Assembly (NCBI GenBank): GCA_017934745.1
Contig: JAGBIY010000055.1
Coordinates: 1 to 64,000 of the forward strand
Direction of reading: 5' to 3'
From: Treponema sp.
Lineage (GTDB): Bacteria; Spirochaetota; Spirochaetia; Treponematales; Treponemataceae
DNA: 64,000 nt
Positions 26,817 through 36,784 of the stretch are shown here, piece after piece. Under the pieces are notes generated by a model. That model was not told the DNA's origin. It ran no database searches and saw only the letters and a program-made list of their open reading frames with translations. A program made the position numbers and the translations under genes. Positions within the stretch are counted from its first letter, which is position 1, and each line of letters begins with the position of its first letter.

Positions 26817-27803
26817 TTAATTTTTGGAATCGGAAATCCGCTTCAATGCGCTTATGGCCCCCTGATGATTCGGCTGTATCCGAATGACTTTTCTCCATTC
26901 TGATCTCGCCTTCACCAAGTCGCCCTGTTTTTCGTAGACAAGGCCCAGCCCGTAATACGCATCGGCAGAATTCTCCGCCCCATCCAAATTCTCTATTATG
27001 TTGTTGAATTCAATGACCGCGTTTTCGAAGAGACTCTGCTCAAGATAAATCTGACCGAGCAGATAATGGCTTCTTATGACTATCCTCTCGTCCTTGCAGT
27101 CGCTCGATATTCTGTGCAGGTACTGCTCGGCTGTCTGATACTGCTTCGCGTTGATGTATTGCTCGGCAATGGCGAGGATAAGCGTGTCCGAGCTTCTCTC
27201 CACGATTGCTTCCGAGAAAGACTCGATGCTCTCCATGGTCATTCCGAGTGCCGCGTAGTCGAGTCCCAGCAGTTCAGCCGTGTCGCTCGCCCTGTACCCT
27301 TTGTCCAGTGCCGACTGCAGGTATTTCACGGACAAGTCCGCATAGTAGTGGTAGGCAGAAAGATAATCCTTGTAGAAGTAGGCTTTGCCGAGCATGTATT
27401 CGATTTGAGGAACGTTCTCGTCCCCCGGTGTCGTAGAAATCAAAGCCTGTCTAAGACTAGTTATGGATTCCTCGATGTAGTTCTGCGCCTGGATCGTGTC
27501 GTTGTCCGACAATGAAAGGAAGAACGCAGAATAACCGTGGAATACAAGAGCCGTATAGTTATAAGGACGCTCGTAAAGAATTGCTGTGCTTATGTCGTAA
27601 ACGTCCTTGTAGCTATACTCTTTCCATTTTGCCTTCAAATTGAACAGAGACGTCCCTGAGTTCAACTTGGAACTGATGAACAAATATGAAAAGAAAATCA
27701 ATACCGACAAGAAAACCGCGCACAAGAATACGATGACAAGCCTTTTCAAAAACCTGCCGTCTCGTTTTACAACTTTCCTGTCATATAAACTTTCTTGTCT
27801 CAT
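26817..27803 (-). CDS. Membrane-anchored TPR protein
   Basis: 328 residues. A single helix at about 20-45 (LVIVFLCAVFLSVLIFFSYLF) anchors the protein. The rest is helical with tetratricopeptide pairs, clearest in the last 110 residues (AEQYINAKQYQTAEQYL, LGQIYLEQSLFENAVIEFN, YYGLGLVYEKQGDLVKARSEW). Function unknown; TPR domains bind proteins. It sits directly upstream of mreB (gap 27 bases) and downstream of rnpB, a position I recall as conserved in treponemes, so a link to wall synthesis is plausible. Confidence 0.8.
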   Translation of the reverse strand: MRQESLYDRKVVKRDGRFLKRLVIVFLCAVFLSVLIFFSYLFISSKLNSGTSLFNLKAKWKEYSYKDVYDISTAILYERPYNYTALVFHGYSAFFLSLSDNDTIQAQNYIEESITSLRQALISTTPGDENVPQIEYMLGKAYFYKDYLSAYHYYADLSVKYLQSALDKGYRASDTAELLGLDYAALGMTMESIESFSEAIVERSSDTLILAIAEQYINAKQYQTAEQYLHRISSDCKDERIVIRSHYLLGQIYLEQSLFENAVIEFNNIIENLDGAENSADAYYGLGLVYEKQGDLVKARSEWRKVIRIQPNHQGAISALKRISDSKN

Positions 27804-27833
27804 TTGTCACTCGCAAAAAAAAACAGAAAAGAT

Positions 27834-28162
27834 AATAAGCCGGGTTCTGTGTCGAATAACCATCTATCCGAGGCACCGGTCGCCCGATGCCTTTAGCAGC
27901 CTACCCGCGGCAAATTCTCCGGAAAAAGATTGCCGCTACTTGACTTTGCTCCAAATGAGGTTTGCAATGCCGAAATTGTTGCCAATTCCGCGGTGAGCTC
28001 TTACCTCGCCTTTTCACCATCACCATTTCTGGCTGTGTATTTTCTGTTGCACTTTCTGTCGCCCTAAAAAGGACGCCCGGTTGTTGTCCGGCATTTTTTC
28101 CGGTGGAGCCCGGACTTTCCTCACTCCGGCCTGTTTTCATCAGCAGGCCGGAGCACGGTTAT
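27834..28162 (-). ncRNA. rnpB: RNase P RNA, bacterial type A
   Basis: The minus strand reads GAGGAAAGTCCGGGCTCC near the 5' end (conserved P4/J3-4 core), GAGGTAAGAGCTCACCG in the specificity domain and ACAGAACCCGGCTTA at the 3' end. These are the universal rnpB landmarks. P1-like pairing starts with CCGTGCTCCGGCC. Length is about 330 bases; ends are approximate. No protein gene fits here: the short frames in this interval are artefacts. Confidence 0.93.
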
Positions 28163-28240
28163 ATATCTTTTCTGAAATTTCAATTCCCAACAGCCGAACG
28201 GCGGCTTTGTCCTGCCGAACGGCTTTTCGCCTGCATGATT

Positions 28241-29203
28241 CTAGGAATTCGGATCCTCTGAATCGTCTTGATCCTCGTCGGAGAGGTCTCCATCGTCCAA
28301 ATCCGAATCTTCATCGCCAGAAAGATCTCCGTCTCCTTCCTTGTCCGAATCGAATCCATCCTCGAACGTATCGTCGTCTCCTCCGAAGTCCGAATCCTCT
28401 CCGAAATCATCGAGATCGTCTCCAGCGAAGTCCGCGAGGCTTCCTGTTTCATCGAGCGTCGAGAAGTCTTCCATCTCGCTCTCCTCTGCTTCCTCGTAGA
28501 AGAGGATTCGGCTGCAGTATGGGCAGAATTTTATGGATTCGCCCTCCCTGACCTCGTTCGCGAACTGGGCAGGAAGAATCATGTGGCACCCTGTGCAGAC
28601 TCCATTCCTTACGGCTACAATTCCTTCCTTGTTCCTTCTGATGATGCTGTGGAATTTGTGGACTGTCTCCTGATAAGACTCGTCCAAAGCTCCCGACAAC
28701 TCCTTCTCTTCCTCGTTGAGTTTTTCGAGGCTCTCGTTGTAGCCGTTGACGGTCTCCGTCATCTGCGAATTCATTGAGTCAAGCTCCGCCTTCTGAGAGT
28801 CTATGAATTCCTTGTTGTCCTTCAGCGTGCTTGAGAGGCTGGCGAGCTTGTCCTGCTCTCCCCTGAGTTCGTCCCTTATGGATTTTTCTTTTTCAGAGGC
28901 TTCTGTTATGTGCTTTTCAAGTGCTTCGTATTCCCTGTGCGCTGTCACATTGTCCATGTCGCGCTCGCACTTTTCCCGTTCCTCTACAGTCTTGTTCAGT
29001 TCCTCTGTGAGTTCGTCGACTTTCGCCTTGACTTCCTCATACTCAGAATTCTTTTCTATGTATTGCTTTTTGAGACTTTCAACGAGCTCCTTGAGATAGA
29101 CAAGCTGTTTTGGAGCGTCGTCAATCAGCTTTTCCAGTTCGTATTTCTTAACCAAGACACCCTGAAGCGATTTCAGACTGTCAAAAACTTCTGTCATTTC
29201 CAT
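28241..29203 (-). CDS. Coiled-coil zinc-ribbon protein with acidic tail
   Basis: 320 residues. Residues 1-190 form a long coiled-coil hairpin (rich in E/K/L heptads). Residues 195-235 form a C4 zinc ribbon (CTGC ... CPYC with the typical NGVCTGCHMILPAQ). The last 80 residues are almost only Asp, Glu, Ser and Gly. The coiled coil plus C-terminal zinc ribbon is the family of chlamydial CdsZ and many bacterial proteins of uncertain role. The long acidic tail is unusual and may bind basic proteins or mimic nucleic acid. It lies between rpoD and rnpB. Confidence 0.85.
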   Translation of the reverse strand: MEMTEVFDSLKSLQGVLVKKYELEKLIDDAPKQLVYLKELVESLKKQYIEKNSEYEEVKAKVDELTEELNKTVEEREKCERDMDNVTAHREYEALEKHITEASEKEKSIRDELRGEQDKLASLSSTLKDNKEFIDSQKAELDSMNSQMTETVNGYNESLEKLNEEEKELSGALDESYQETVHKFHSIIRRNKEGIVAVRNGVCTGCHMILPAQFANEVREGESIKFCPYCSRILFYEEAEESEMEDFSTLDETGSLADFAGDDLDDFGEDSDFGGDDDTFEDGFDSDKEGDGDLSGDEDSDLDDGDLSDEDQDDSEDPNS

Positions 29204-29266
29204 GCAAAAAACCTCACAAAAACTATCCGCAAAGTATATAAAAATTCACTGGTCATGTCCACAAAG

Positions 29267-29325
29267 ACGAAGGTTCCCGATTCAACCTTTTTTGAGGAAA
29301 ATGCGGGAACCTTCGTTGCTTATTT
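29267..29325. terminator. Hairpin between rpoD and the zinc-ribbon gene
   Basis: Perfect 13-bp inverted repeat ACGAAGGTTCCCG / CGGGAACCTTCGT. A T-rich run follows it on the + strand (TTATTTTTTT); on the minus strand, the direction of rpoD, the run is weak. It may slow or partly end rpoD transcription. Confidence 0.55.
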
Positions 29326-29350
29326 TTTTACTCGGCGAGAATCTGTGGGA

Positions 29351-31246
29351 CTACATTTCGAGGTAGTCGTGGAGATTGCTTGCGCGCTTAGGATGTCTGA
29401 GCCGCCTGAGAGCCTTAGCCTCGATCTGCCTGATTCTTTCCCGTGTGACGTTGAAATAGAGACCGACCTCTTCGAGCGTCAGGCTGTATCCGTCGTCTAG
29501 GCCGAACCTCATCTTCAGGACTTCCTGCTCCCTTTCCGGCAGCGTGTCCAAAACAGAGCGGAGCTGTTCCTGGAGGAGCGTGTACGAAGTCTTGTTTGCC
29601 GGATTCTCCACGTCCTTGTCCTCGATGAAGTCACCGAGCTGGCTATCCTCTTCCTCTCCGATTGGCGTTTCGAGAGAAATCGGCTCCCTGGCGACATTCT
29701 TGACCTGCTTGACGCGCGCCGCCGGCCATCCAAGCTGCTGCGCGATTTCGTCGTCGGTAGGCTCTCGGCCGAGTTTCTGCATGAGCTGTCTGCTCTCCCT
29801 CACGACCTTGTTTATCTGCTCTATCATGTGGACGGGCACGCGGATGGTGCGCGCCTGGTCCGATATCGAGCGGGTTATCGCCTGCCGAATCCACCATGTC
29901 GCGTACGTACTGAACTTGTAGCCTTTCCTGTACTCGAATTTCTCGACGGCCTTTATGAGACCTATGTTGCCCTCCTGTACGAGGTCGAAGAACTGGAGCC
30001 CCCTGTTCGTGTACTTCTTCGCGATGGAGACGACGAGCCTCAGGTTCGCGTTTATGAGGTGGTTTTTCGCCTTCGCGAGTTTCCTGGCTCCATCTCGTAT
30101 GCGCTTCGCCATCTCAAGAATCTCGTCGACTGAATTTTCGAATTCGTACTCCATTTTCCCGAGCTTCCTGTCGATTTTCTGGATTTGGGAGTAGATTTCC
30201 CTGATTTCGTCGCCCCTGAGTCCAAGCTCCTGCTCAAGCTTCACGGCTTCGGAGTGGATGGCGAGCCTTCGTCCGAGACTTCTGAGCTCCGCGGAATTCG
30301 CAATACGAAGCTCCTTCATTTTTTTCTCCTGCGTATTGTGGTACTCTTCGATTTTCTGCGTGGCCTCGCTGAATTTCGAGCTGAACCTGTCGATTTCCTC
30401 CGTCTGTATGTCTATCTGCTGGAGAGACGGAAGAATCTTCGCCCTGAGTTCGACAAGCTGCGGAGCGTTGAAGACTTCGCACGACTTGCTTTCCTCGAAG
30501 AGCTGTTTCTTGAGTGCCATGTACTTCTTCATGTCGTCCTTGACAGGCTTTATGAATTCCCCGTAGCTGTTCTTGAGACGTCTCTTCTCCGCCTGCGCCT
30601 CGTTTATCTCCTTTCTTGGCTTTCCGGGTTCGTGCGGATCTATTTTCTTGAATGCCTTCTGCGAAATCTCGAAGAATTCCGGGAGCATGATTCCGGCCTG
30701 CTTGATGACATCCTTTATGATGTTCTCTCCATCCTCCATCTCCTTCGAATATTTCACTTCCTGCTCTGCAGTGAGGAGTTTTTCCTTTCCGATGTCCCTC
30801 AGGTAAAGCCTGATCGGGTCGTCGATGTTGGACTCCTTGTCGCTGTTCACGAGCTTGTGGCTGTTGAAGTCAGCCAAAGCGTCGGCCACATCGACATCGA
30901 TTCCGTCGTCACCCTTGTCGTCGTCCCTTTCGTCGTCGTCGTCGAGGAGAGACTCTTCCTCGCTCTCCTCCTCTTCCGCCATCTCGTCGATTCCGTCCTC
31001 GATGACCTGGACGTTGAGTTTGCTCAAGAGCTGGAGAACCTTGTCCATCAGCTCGTTGTTCTTCTCTATCACTTCCTCGGACGTGTCTTTGTTCTGCTCT
31101 ATCCTCAGAATCGTGTTGACTTCCTCGAACGTGATGACCTGCTTCCCCTTGACGAAATTCACAAGTTTTGTGACCGATGGACCGAGCTTCGCCGCTTCTG
31201 CCATGATTTCGTTGCTTTCGCCGCTTTTGTTTTCTTCCTTCTTCAT
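29351..31246 (-). CDS. rpoD: Primary sigma factor sigma-70
   Basis: 631 residues. Region 1.1-like N-terminus ([20 protein letters not shown]), an acidic stretch near 95-125, region 1.2 ([21 protein letters not shown]), a long non-conserved insert, regions 2.1-2.4 ([39 protein letters not shown]), region 3, and region 4.2 ([20 protein letters not shown]). It follows dnaG by 34 bases in the classic dnaG-rpoD pair. Confidence 0.97.
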   Translation of the reverse strand: MKKEENKSGESNEIMAEAAKLGPSVTKLVNFVKGKQVITFEEVNTILRIEQNKDTSEEVIEKNNELMDKVLQLLSKLNVQVIEDGIDEMAEEEESEEESLLDDDDERDDDKGDDGIDVDVADALADFNSHKLVNSDKESNIDDPIRLYLRDIGKEKLLTAEQEVKYSKEMEDGENIIKDVIKQAGIMLPEFFEISQKAFKKIDPHEPGKPRKEINEAQAEKRRLKNSYGEFIKPVKDDMKKYMALKKQLFEESKSCEVFNAPQLVELRAKILPSLQQIDIQTEEIDRFSSKFSEATQKIEEYHNTQEKKMKELRIANSAELRSLGRRLAIHSEAVKLEQELGLRGDEIREIYSQIQKIDRKLGKMEYEFENSVDEILEMAKRIRDGARKLAKAKNHLINANLRLVVSIAKKYTNRGLQFFDLVQEGNIGLIKAVEKFEYRKGYKFSTYATWWIRQAITRSISDQARTIRVPVHMIEQINKVVRESRQLMQKLGREPTDDEIAQQLGWPAARVKQVKNVAREPISLETPIGEEEDSQLGDFIEDKDVENPANKTSYTLLQEQLRSVLDTLPEREQEVLKMRFGLDDGYSLTLEEVGLYFNVTRERIRQIEAKALRRLRHPKRASNLHDYLEM

Positions 31247-31280
31247 ATTTCCTTGTTCCTTAAGTTTTCTTTTTTGACAC

Positions 31281-33089
31281 TCAGAATTCCCTGTTGTTCA
31301 GTTGCCTGTCCACGCTCATCTTCTCTTCGAGCAGAGTCTGAAGCTCTTCCCCGTCATACGCCGTCGTCAACAAGTTCTGAATCGAATTCTGAAGCCGAGA
31401 CTGTCTCTTCACAAGGCATTTCCTTTTTATCATCCGTATGCTGTCCGCCACCGACTGTTCCGTGTTGTTCGCGTATTCTCCCGTGATGATGGACTCGTTT
31501 ATCATCTGAAGAATCTTTTCGTTGTGGCAGTGCTCCTGCAATGAGTCGAAAGAAAATTCCCCCGATTCGTGACACTCCTTCAATGTCGCGAAGAGACTTC
31601 TCGCGAGTGGATTCTCGAAATCGCCTTCTGAAAGTTCCGCGCTCATCATATCGAACAGATTCATGTCTGCTACCACAGCCAGCATTGCCCGGAATTCCGC
31701 GTCGGGTTTGACATCCATCTGGACGTTCGCCCCCGGTTCCGCATTCCCGTGCTGGGTTCTCAATACCGAATATGACGCGAGCTTCTCCTTCGCCTGTTCG
31801 CGATTCTCGAAATCGTTGCGGATTGACTCCACTGAAAGCCCTATTTTCTGGGCAATCAGATTCAATGTCGATTCCCTTTGGATGTCTGACTGCAACGCAT
31901 CAACATAGTCGAAAAGTTCCATTGCGACATTGCCTTTTCCCTCCGGTGTGTCAACCGGATATTTTTGCGTGAGCGACATCAAAAGGTGGTCGAAATCAAA
32001 TATAGAGTTTTCCACCTCGTTCGCCAAATAATCCTTCCCGAAATTTATCATTATTTCCGCCGGGTCCTTTCCTCCTTTTAGGTGGATGACTTTCACCGGC
32101 AGATTCTGTTTCCTGCACATTATTATCGCCCGCTTGGTGGCGGCTTGGCCCGCTCCATCGCTGTCGAAAGACAAATCCACCTCGTCGACCAGACTTTTCA
32201 CCATGTGGACTTGGTCGTCCGTCAGGGCGGTTCCCAAAGGGGCCACTGCGTAGTCTATTCCGCATTGGTGGTACGCTATGCAGTCCATGTACCCCTCGCA
32301 GAATATCACCTTCCTGTTCTTCCGTATCGACTGCTTCGCGAAGTTGAAGCCGTAAAGGGTCTTTCCTTTCTGGTACCATGGAAGCTCACCGGAATTCAGG
32401 TATTTCGCGTTGTTGTCGCTCTCAAGGGCGCGTCCCCCGAAAGCCACGACTTCCCCGTTCCTGTCGAAGATTGGGAACATCAGCCTGTCGTTGAAGAACG
32501 CTATGTCCTTATAGTTTCGGCTGAAAAGTCCAGATTCCGCCAAAAAATCGTCTGTGAAATTCTTGGATTTCAAGAATTTTTTCAGCCAAAACTTGTCGGC
32601 GGGAGCGTACCCCAGCCTGAATTTCTCTATGGTCTCCACCGAAAGCCCCCGACCCTTTATGTAGTTGAACGCGCGCTCCCCCGGCTGCGTCTGTGTCAAA
32701 AGGTAGTGGAAAGTGCTGGACATCCGTTCGTAGAGAGACAGAAAGTCTTTCTTCCTTTTGTCAGCCTCGTCTGGAACGTACTCCCCGTCCTCGTACTTCA
32801 GCTCTATTCCGTACCGGCTGGCAAGCCTTTCCACGGCCTCTGGAAACGATATGCTTTCCATCTCCTGCACGAATTTTATGACAGTGCCGCTCGCCTTGCA
32901 GCCGAAACAGTGGTAGAACCCCCTTTCCGCGTTGACTGAAAACGAAGGGGTCTTTTCGCTGTGGAACGGACAGCAGCCGAACCAGTTCACGCCCCTGTTA
33001 GTCAGCTGCACATACTCCCCGACGACAGATACTATGTCCGCCGCGTTTTTCACCTCGTCGATGGAAGCCTGGGTTATTATCTTCGGCAT
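31281..33089 (-). CDS. dnaG: DNA primase
   Basis: 602 residues. N-terminal zinc-binding domain ([13 protein letters not shown] ... YHCFGC, residues about 40-65), RNA polymerase core with TOPRIM motifs ([27 protein letters not shown]), and a C-terminal helicase-binding region. Makes primers at the replication fork. Four bases separate it from mltG. Confidence 0.96.
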   Translation of the reverse strand: MPKIITQASIDEVKNAADIVSVVGEYVQLTNRGVNWFGCCPFHSEKTPSFSVNAERGFYHCFGCKASGTVIKFVQEMESISFPEAVERLASRYGIELKYEDGEYVPDEADKRKKDFLSLYERMSSTFHYLLTQTQPGERAFNYIKGRGLSVETIEKFRLGYAPADKFWLKKFLKSKNFTDDFLAESGLFSRNYKDIAFFNDRLMFPIFDRNGEVVAFGGRALESDNNAKYLNSGELPWYQKGKTLYGFNFAKQSIRKNRKVIFCEGYMDCIAYHQCGIDYAVAPLGTALTDDQVHMVKSLVDEVDLSFDSDGAGQAATKRAIIMCRKQNLPVKVIHLKGGKDPAEIMINFGKDYLANEVENSIFDFDHLLMSLTQKYPVDTPEGKGNVAMELFDYVDALQSDIQRESTLNLIAQKIGLSVESIRNDFENREQAKEKLASYSVLRTQHGNAEPGANVQMDVKPDAEFRAMLAVVADMNLFDMMSAELSEGDFENPLARSLFATLKECHESGEFSFDSLQEHCHNEKILQMINESIITGEYANNTEQSVADSIRMIKRKCLVKRQSRLQNSIQNLLTTAYDGEELQTLLEEKMSVDRQLNNREF

Positions 33090-33093
33090 CTCG

Positions 33094-34260
33094 TCAGTTC
33101 GTCCTCTTCGTCCTGAATTCAGCGGTCGCCCTCGCGTGAGCCTTTAGTGTCGTCGAGAACGTGTGGGAGCCTCTTTCCGAATTTGTCAGCGTGAAATAGT
33201 AGAAGTTCGTCTCTGCCGGATTCAACGCCGCGGAAAGGGCGACTTTTCCTGGGTTGGATATCGGTCCCGGTGGAAGCGCCGACCATTTGTACGTGTTGTA
33301 CGGGCTGTCGATTTTCAAATCCTTGTACGTGATGATGTCTGGATGCGGCTTCCCCTGAATCTCGGTTATTATGTACTCTATCGTCGCGCACGACTCCAAG
33401 CCCATCCCGATGGCCATTCTGTTCAGGAAGACGCTTGCAATCAATGGCGCTTCTTCGTCGACTCTGTATTCCCTTTCAACAATCGAGGCGAGAATTAGGC
33501 GCGTGTAGTCTATTCCGTCCGACTCCGACTGTCCCGCTATCGTTTTCAGGTTCGTGAAGAAATTCTCTATCATCATCGCGACGACTTCCGGTGCCTGCAT
33601 CTCTGGATAAAAATAGTAAGTGTCCGGGAACAGGTAGCCTTCGCATGTCGCGGCCTGTATCCCGAACTTTTCCAGAATCGCCCTGTCCGCTGTCGCTTGC
33701 ACGAAATCATCGTAGCGGCAAACCTTGTTGTCGGAAAGGATTTTAGCGATTTTTCTTGTCGTCAGCCCCTCTGGAATCGATGTTTTTATGAACGCTTGTT
33801 TTCCGTCGGCGAGTATCTTTATGATTTCCACCATGTCCATCGACTGCGAAATCTCGTACACGCCTGATTTGAAGACGATGGACGTGTAGTCCTTCAGCAG
33901 GATTTTTGGAAATCTGACCGTCATGTAGAAAAGCCTTGACGAGCGTATGAGCCCTTTCTCTTCGAGCATCTCCGCTATCGACTTCACGCTCATGCCGGAC
34001 GGAATCTTGACATACTCGGAGACTGCCGCGTTCTTGTCCGGTTCCACTGGAGATATGTTCTTTCTGATTGCGAAAAAGCCGGCCGCCACGACCAAGACTG
34101 CGAAAAACAAAAAACCGAGGAAGAAAAACGGGTGTTTTCTGCGATTTTTTGACGTCGCCTTTCCGGTCGAATTCTCAGAATCTGATTCGTCCGGCTTTTC
34201 GGCTTTTGAGTTTTTTTTGCTTTTTACGGATTCGCTTTTTGAACCACGCTTCTCTTTCAT
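33094..34260 (-). CDS. mltG: Endolytic murein transglycosylase MltG
   Basis: 388 residues. A charged cytoplasmic N-terminus (1-45), one helix (HPFFFLGFLFFAVLVVAAGFF), a LysM-like subdomain and the YceG catalytic region. The catalytic glutamate is in LILASIVERE, with the family end PPGPISNPGKVALSAALNP. Cuts nascent glycan strands and ends their growth. It forms an operon with dnaG and rpoD. Confidence 0.93.
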   Translation of the reverse strand: MKEKRGSKSESVKSKKNSKAEKPDESDSENSTGKATSKNRRKHPFFFLGFLFFAVLVVAAGFFAIRKNISPVEPDKNAAVSEYVKIPSGMSVKSIAEMLEEKGLIRSSRLFYMTVRFPKILLKDYTSIVFKSGVYEISQSMDMVEIIKILADGKQAFIKTSIPEGLTTRKIAKILSDNKVCRYDDFVQATADRAILEKFGIQAATCEGYLFPDTYYFYPEMQAPEVVAMMIENFFTNLKTIAGQSESDGIDYTRLILASIVEREYRVDEEAPLIASVFLNRMAIGMGLESCATIEYIITEIQGKPHPDIITYKDLKIDSPYNTYKWSALPPGPISNPGKVALSAALNPAETNFYYFTLTNSERGSHTFSTTLKAHARATAEFRTKRTN

Positions 34261-34295
34261 GTTGCTTCCCGGCGAATATTTTCAATCGCCATAAA

Positions 34296-34532
34296 TCAAG
34301 AGTAGAAATTCATGACTTCGGATATCGTCATTGAATCGTATATTTTGCTTTCAATCAGCTCGCTGAGGTTTTCAAGTTCCTCTGGAATGCAGGATTGAAA
34401 CTTCCTGAAAAATTTGGCGAGCGCTTTGACCTCTCCATCCGACAGGTGGTAGTCGAACCCGAACTTTTCGTTCATCTTTTCGGATTCGGCTTCCGCAAAA
34501 CCGTCGTGCAAATTGCTGGATGTTTCGTTCAT
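34296..34532 (-). CDS. Small hypothetical protein
   Basis: 78 residues, acidic and helical, no membrane segment or cysteine. The C-terminus (ELENLSELIESKIYDSMTIS) is amphipathic. I do not recognise the family. It overlaps the end of the metallo-hydrolase gene by four bases (ATGA-type) and precedes mltG, so it is very probably translated. Confidence 0.7.
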   Translation of the reverse strand: MNETSSNLHDGFAEAESEKMNEKFGFDYHLSDGEVKALAKFFRKFQSCIPEELENLSELIESKIYDSMTISEVMNFYS

Positions 34533-35479
34533 AGTTTTATGTCAAGCCCTTCCGTTGCCAAATGCACCTTCACCTGCGCGCTTGTCGCATAGTCGGCGTA
34601 CCATTGCGCGGATTCGAGAATCGAGTCGAGCTTTCTGTCGTCGTATGTCGGCTCGTGGTGGAAAAGGTAAATCTCGCCGATGTTCCATGTGGCCGCGAAA
34701 TCCACTGCATAGCAGAACGACGAGTGCCCCCAGTTCTCCTTTCTGAACGCCTCCTCTACCGTGTATTGGGAATCGAGGACGAGGACGTCGGCATCCTCGA
34801 ACACGTGGGACTTGTTTTTCGTCCGCTCGAAATCCGCGGGTGTCAATTCGACATCCGTCGCATAGACGAAACTTTTCGTTTTGTCGCCGATTTTTTCCTC
34901 GACCCGGTAGCTGTAGGACTTCCCAGGATGGGACATCTCCGCGCACGTCACTTTCAGTCCTCCAATGTCAAGAACGTCGTCCGTGCTTATCTTGTGGAAA
35001 TTCATGTTCTTTGAAAGCGCGTCCATCGTCACCGGATAATACGGAGGCACCATCTGGTCGCTCATGAATTCCCTCATGTTGTCGAACGGCGAGTATATGT
35101 CGAAAACCGCATTCGGGTTGTACGCCTGGTCGAAAAAAGGGAACCCCTGTATGTGGTCCCAGTGGAAATGGGAGAAGAGCATGTTGTAGTGGAAGTCCTT
35201 TTGCGGAACTCCGTACTTTCCCATGCCTCGGATGCCGGAACCAGCGTCGAACACAATCTTCGTGTCGTTCTCAGCCGTCAGCTCGACACACGGAGTGTTG
35301 CCTCCTACAGTGCCGTAAATCCACTTCGGCAGCAATGAAATGAATTTCTTCTTTGTCTCCTCGTTTTCCGCATCCTCTTTCGTCATTCTTTGGATGGCCG
35401 CTGAAATTTTCGCTTGAACTTGCGCCGGTGTCAGCGGTGTCGGAATCGAGCCTCGAACCCCCCAAAAATGAATGTTCAC
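34529..35479 (-). CDS. Metallo-beta-lactamase-fold hydrolase
   Basis: 316 residues. Typical N-terminus VNIHFWGVRGSIPTP, GGNTPCVEL, FDAGSGIRGMG, the metal motif SHFHWDHIQG, then TDVELTP and LFHHEPTYDD. Closest in style to the PhnP/RNase Z-like cytoplasmic phosphodiesterases; substrate not determinable. I chose the GTG at 35479, with AAGGAG upstream, because it overlaps the stop of the preceding gene as GTGA. The frame stays open to 35917, but that part only shadows the cysteine-cluster gene. Confidence 0.88.
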   Translation of the reverse strand: MNIHFWGVRGSIPTPLTPAQVQAKISAAIQRMTKEDAENEETKKKFISLLPKWIYGTVGGNTPCVELTAENDTKIVFDAGSGIRGMGKYGVPQKDFHYNMLFSHFHWDHIQGFPFFDQAYNPNAVFDIYSPFDNMREFMSDQMVPPYYPVTMDALSKNMNFHKISTDDVLDIGGLKVTCAEMSHPGKSYSYRVEEKIGDKTKSFVYATDVELTPADFERTKNKSHVFEDADVLVLDSQYTVEEAFRKENWGHSSFCYAVDFAATWNIGEIYLFHHEPTYDDRKLDSILESAQWYADYATSAQVKVHLATEGLDIKL

Positions 35480-35967
35480 TTTGTTTCTCCTTTGTTTTTG
35501 GTAGATATTGAGCTTTCGTATTCTATTTTGTGAATCGGATTTATGCTGTCGTAAAGCGCCCTCTGCTCTTCTATCTGCTCCTTCGTCCACAATTTTCCGT
35601 TTTTTGCGTTTATTCCAGGACAGTCCTTCTCGCACGAATCCCACGATTCCTTGTCTTCGAGCATCCACGACCAGAACGGATAAGTGGAACACTGCAGCGG
35701 CCGTGCCTCGTATGCGCTGCAGCCGCATTCTTTTTTCCACAGCACGCAGTCGAAATTTTTCATCTCTTTGAGGCACAGGACTTCTGTGTTGTCTACATAC
35801 CACATCCACCTGCAATACATGTCGATGAACTGCTTTTCCCCAAGCTGGAACTTGTCGCAGAGCCTGTGGAGGTCGTCGTACGTGAGATACACGACACCGG
35901 GAGATAGCCTGCAGCAATCAGAACACCTGTTACATGAAAATTGTAATCCATTGTCGTAAAACATCAT
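35476..35967 (-). CDS. YkgJ-type cysteine-cluster protein
   Basis: 163 residues. Cysteines in the order CNRCSDCC (13-20), C of LHRLC, and CGCSAYEARPLQC-type spacing further on, as in the zinc/iron-chelating CxxCxxCC family of unknown role. Translationally coupled to the metallo-hydrolase (GTGA overlap). No signal peptide or helix. Confidence 0.85.
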   Translation of the reverse strand: MMFYDNGLQFSCNRCSDCCRLSPGVVYLTYDDLHRLCDKFQLGEKQFIDMYCRWMWYVDNTEVLCLKEMKNFDCVLWKKECGCSAYEARPLQCSTYPFWSWMLEDKESWDSCEKDCPGINAKNGKLWTKEQIEEQRALYDSINPIHKIEYESSISTKNKGETK

Positions 35968-35990
35968 ATCTCCACACGCTTGTTTTGAAT

Positions 35991-36034
35991 AAAAAAAAGG
36001 TCTTGAGAAATTCTGTAAGACATCTCAAGACCTT
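35991..36034 (-). terminator. Terminator of the tRNA pair
   Basis: Minus-strand stem AAGGTCTTGAGA / TCTCAAGACCTT followed by eight T, directly behind tRNA-Tyr. Confidence 0.9.
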
Positions 36035-36036
36035 TA

Positions 36037-36118
36037 TGGGGAGTGAGGGACTCGGACCCCCGAACCCGATAGGGAGCGGATTTACAGTCCGCCGCAATTG
36101 CCGCTATGCGAACTCCCC
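36037..36118 (-). tRNA. tRNA-Tyr (GTA)
   Basis: 82 bases with a 7-bp acceptor stem GGGGAGT/ACTCCCC, anticodon loop CTGTAAA (anticodon GTA), a long class II variable arm and the T loop GGTCCGAGTCC-type arm. The CCA end is not encoded, so it is added by the Cca enzyme encoded at 38.1 kb. Confidence 0.93.
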
Positions 36119-36121
36119 GTA

Positions 36122-36194
36122 AGCTGCCTGTAGGACTTGGACCCACGACCCCGAGATTACAAATCACGTGCTCTACCAACTGAGCTAAGGCAGC
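36122..36194 (-). tRNA. tRNA-Thr (TGT)
   Basis: 73 bases with acceptor GCTGCCT/AGGCAGC, D arm TTAGCTCAGTTGGTAGAGC, anticodon loop TTTGTAA (anticodon TGT) and a regular T arm. CCA is not encoded. First of the two tRNAs after the promoter. Confidence 0.93.
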
Positions 36195-36230
36195 GTTTCT
36201 AATTTTTTATTCCTAAGAACTTGTCGTTCG

Positions 36231-36270
36231 GAACGAGTATTAATATATACTCGTTCAAAAAAATTGTCAA
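36231..36270 (-). promoter_or_regulatory. Sigma-70 promoter of the tRNA pair with overlapping palindrome
   Basis: On the minus strand TTGACA (36265-36270) and TATATT (36242-36247) are separated by exactly 17 bases. A 10-bp perfect inverted repeat GAACGAGTAT / ATACTCGTTC (36231-36256, 6-base centre) covers the -10 and start region. Confidence 0.85.
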
Positions 36271-36297
36271 TCGATTTTCTAAAAAAATTATTTTTTT

Positions 36298-36672
36298 TTA
36301 TTTTTTCGCGAAATCAGGACGGAGCTTTTCCCCGCCGTTGATGTAGACGTGGTTCAAAGAAGAGCCTTCTTCCATGTAGCAGGTGACGAGAACCCTTATC
36401 ATTTTTTCCGGCGAGTTGTCTATTTCTGGCTCCTGGCTGCAGAACAGAGCGCATCCTGAAACGTCGAATTCGCTTTGCCCCCGCCTGACAGCTGCCGCAG
36501 GGGTCATCGCGGTGAGGTCCCTTGTCTGGGTGAACTGTATCGATACGATGTCTGCCGGATTCAATTTGTTCGACCCGAAAAGCCCAAGGCACATTTCCAC
36601 GACGTTCTTCTGGATAGATTCCTTCGTGTTTTCCGCGCCTGTCGCTCCCCTGAGTCCATACAGTCTTTTCAT
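36298..36672 (-). CDS. aroH: Chorismate mutase, AroH type
   Basis: 124 residues, the usual size. Typical start MKRLYGLRGATGAENTKE, then IVSIQFTQTRDLTAMTPAAA and VLVTCYMEE near the end. Converts chorismate to prephenate for Phe/Tyr synthesis. I chose the ATG at 36672 because AGGAGA precedes it; the frame runs open to 37146, but that part is antisense to the next gene. Confidence 0.92.
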   Translation of the reverse strand: MKRLYGLRGATGAENTKESIQKNVVEMCLGLFGSNKLNPADIVSIQFTQTRDLTAMTPAAAVRRGQSEFDVSGCALFCSQEPEIDNSPEKMIRVLVTCYMEEGSSLNHVYINGGEKLRPDFAKK

Positions 36673-36784
36673 TTGTGTCTCCTGATTTTGTTGTAAATGT
36701 TTTTTTCTAATGATAGTTTTTAAAATGGGTTGATTCAACAAATCAATTCCCCTGTTGAGTATTTGATGATGCGGATGGTGAGCG

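Noticed and set aside
27901..28261. Short frames in the interval between the TPR and zinc-ribbon genes
   Set aside because: They overlap the RNase P RNA, whose conserved core explains the region.
30185..31486. 433-codon frame opposite rpoD
   Set aside because: Antisense to a certain gene; its Leu/Val/Glu-rich product is the mirror of acidic rpoD codons and matches no family.
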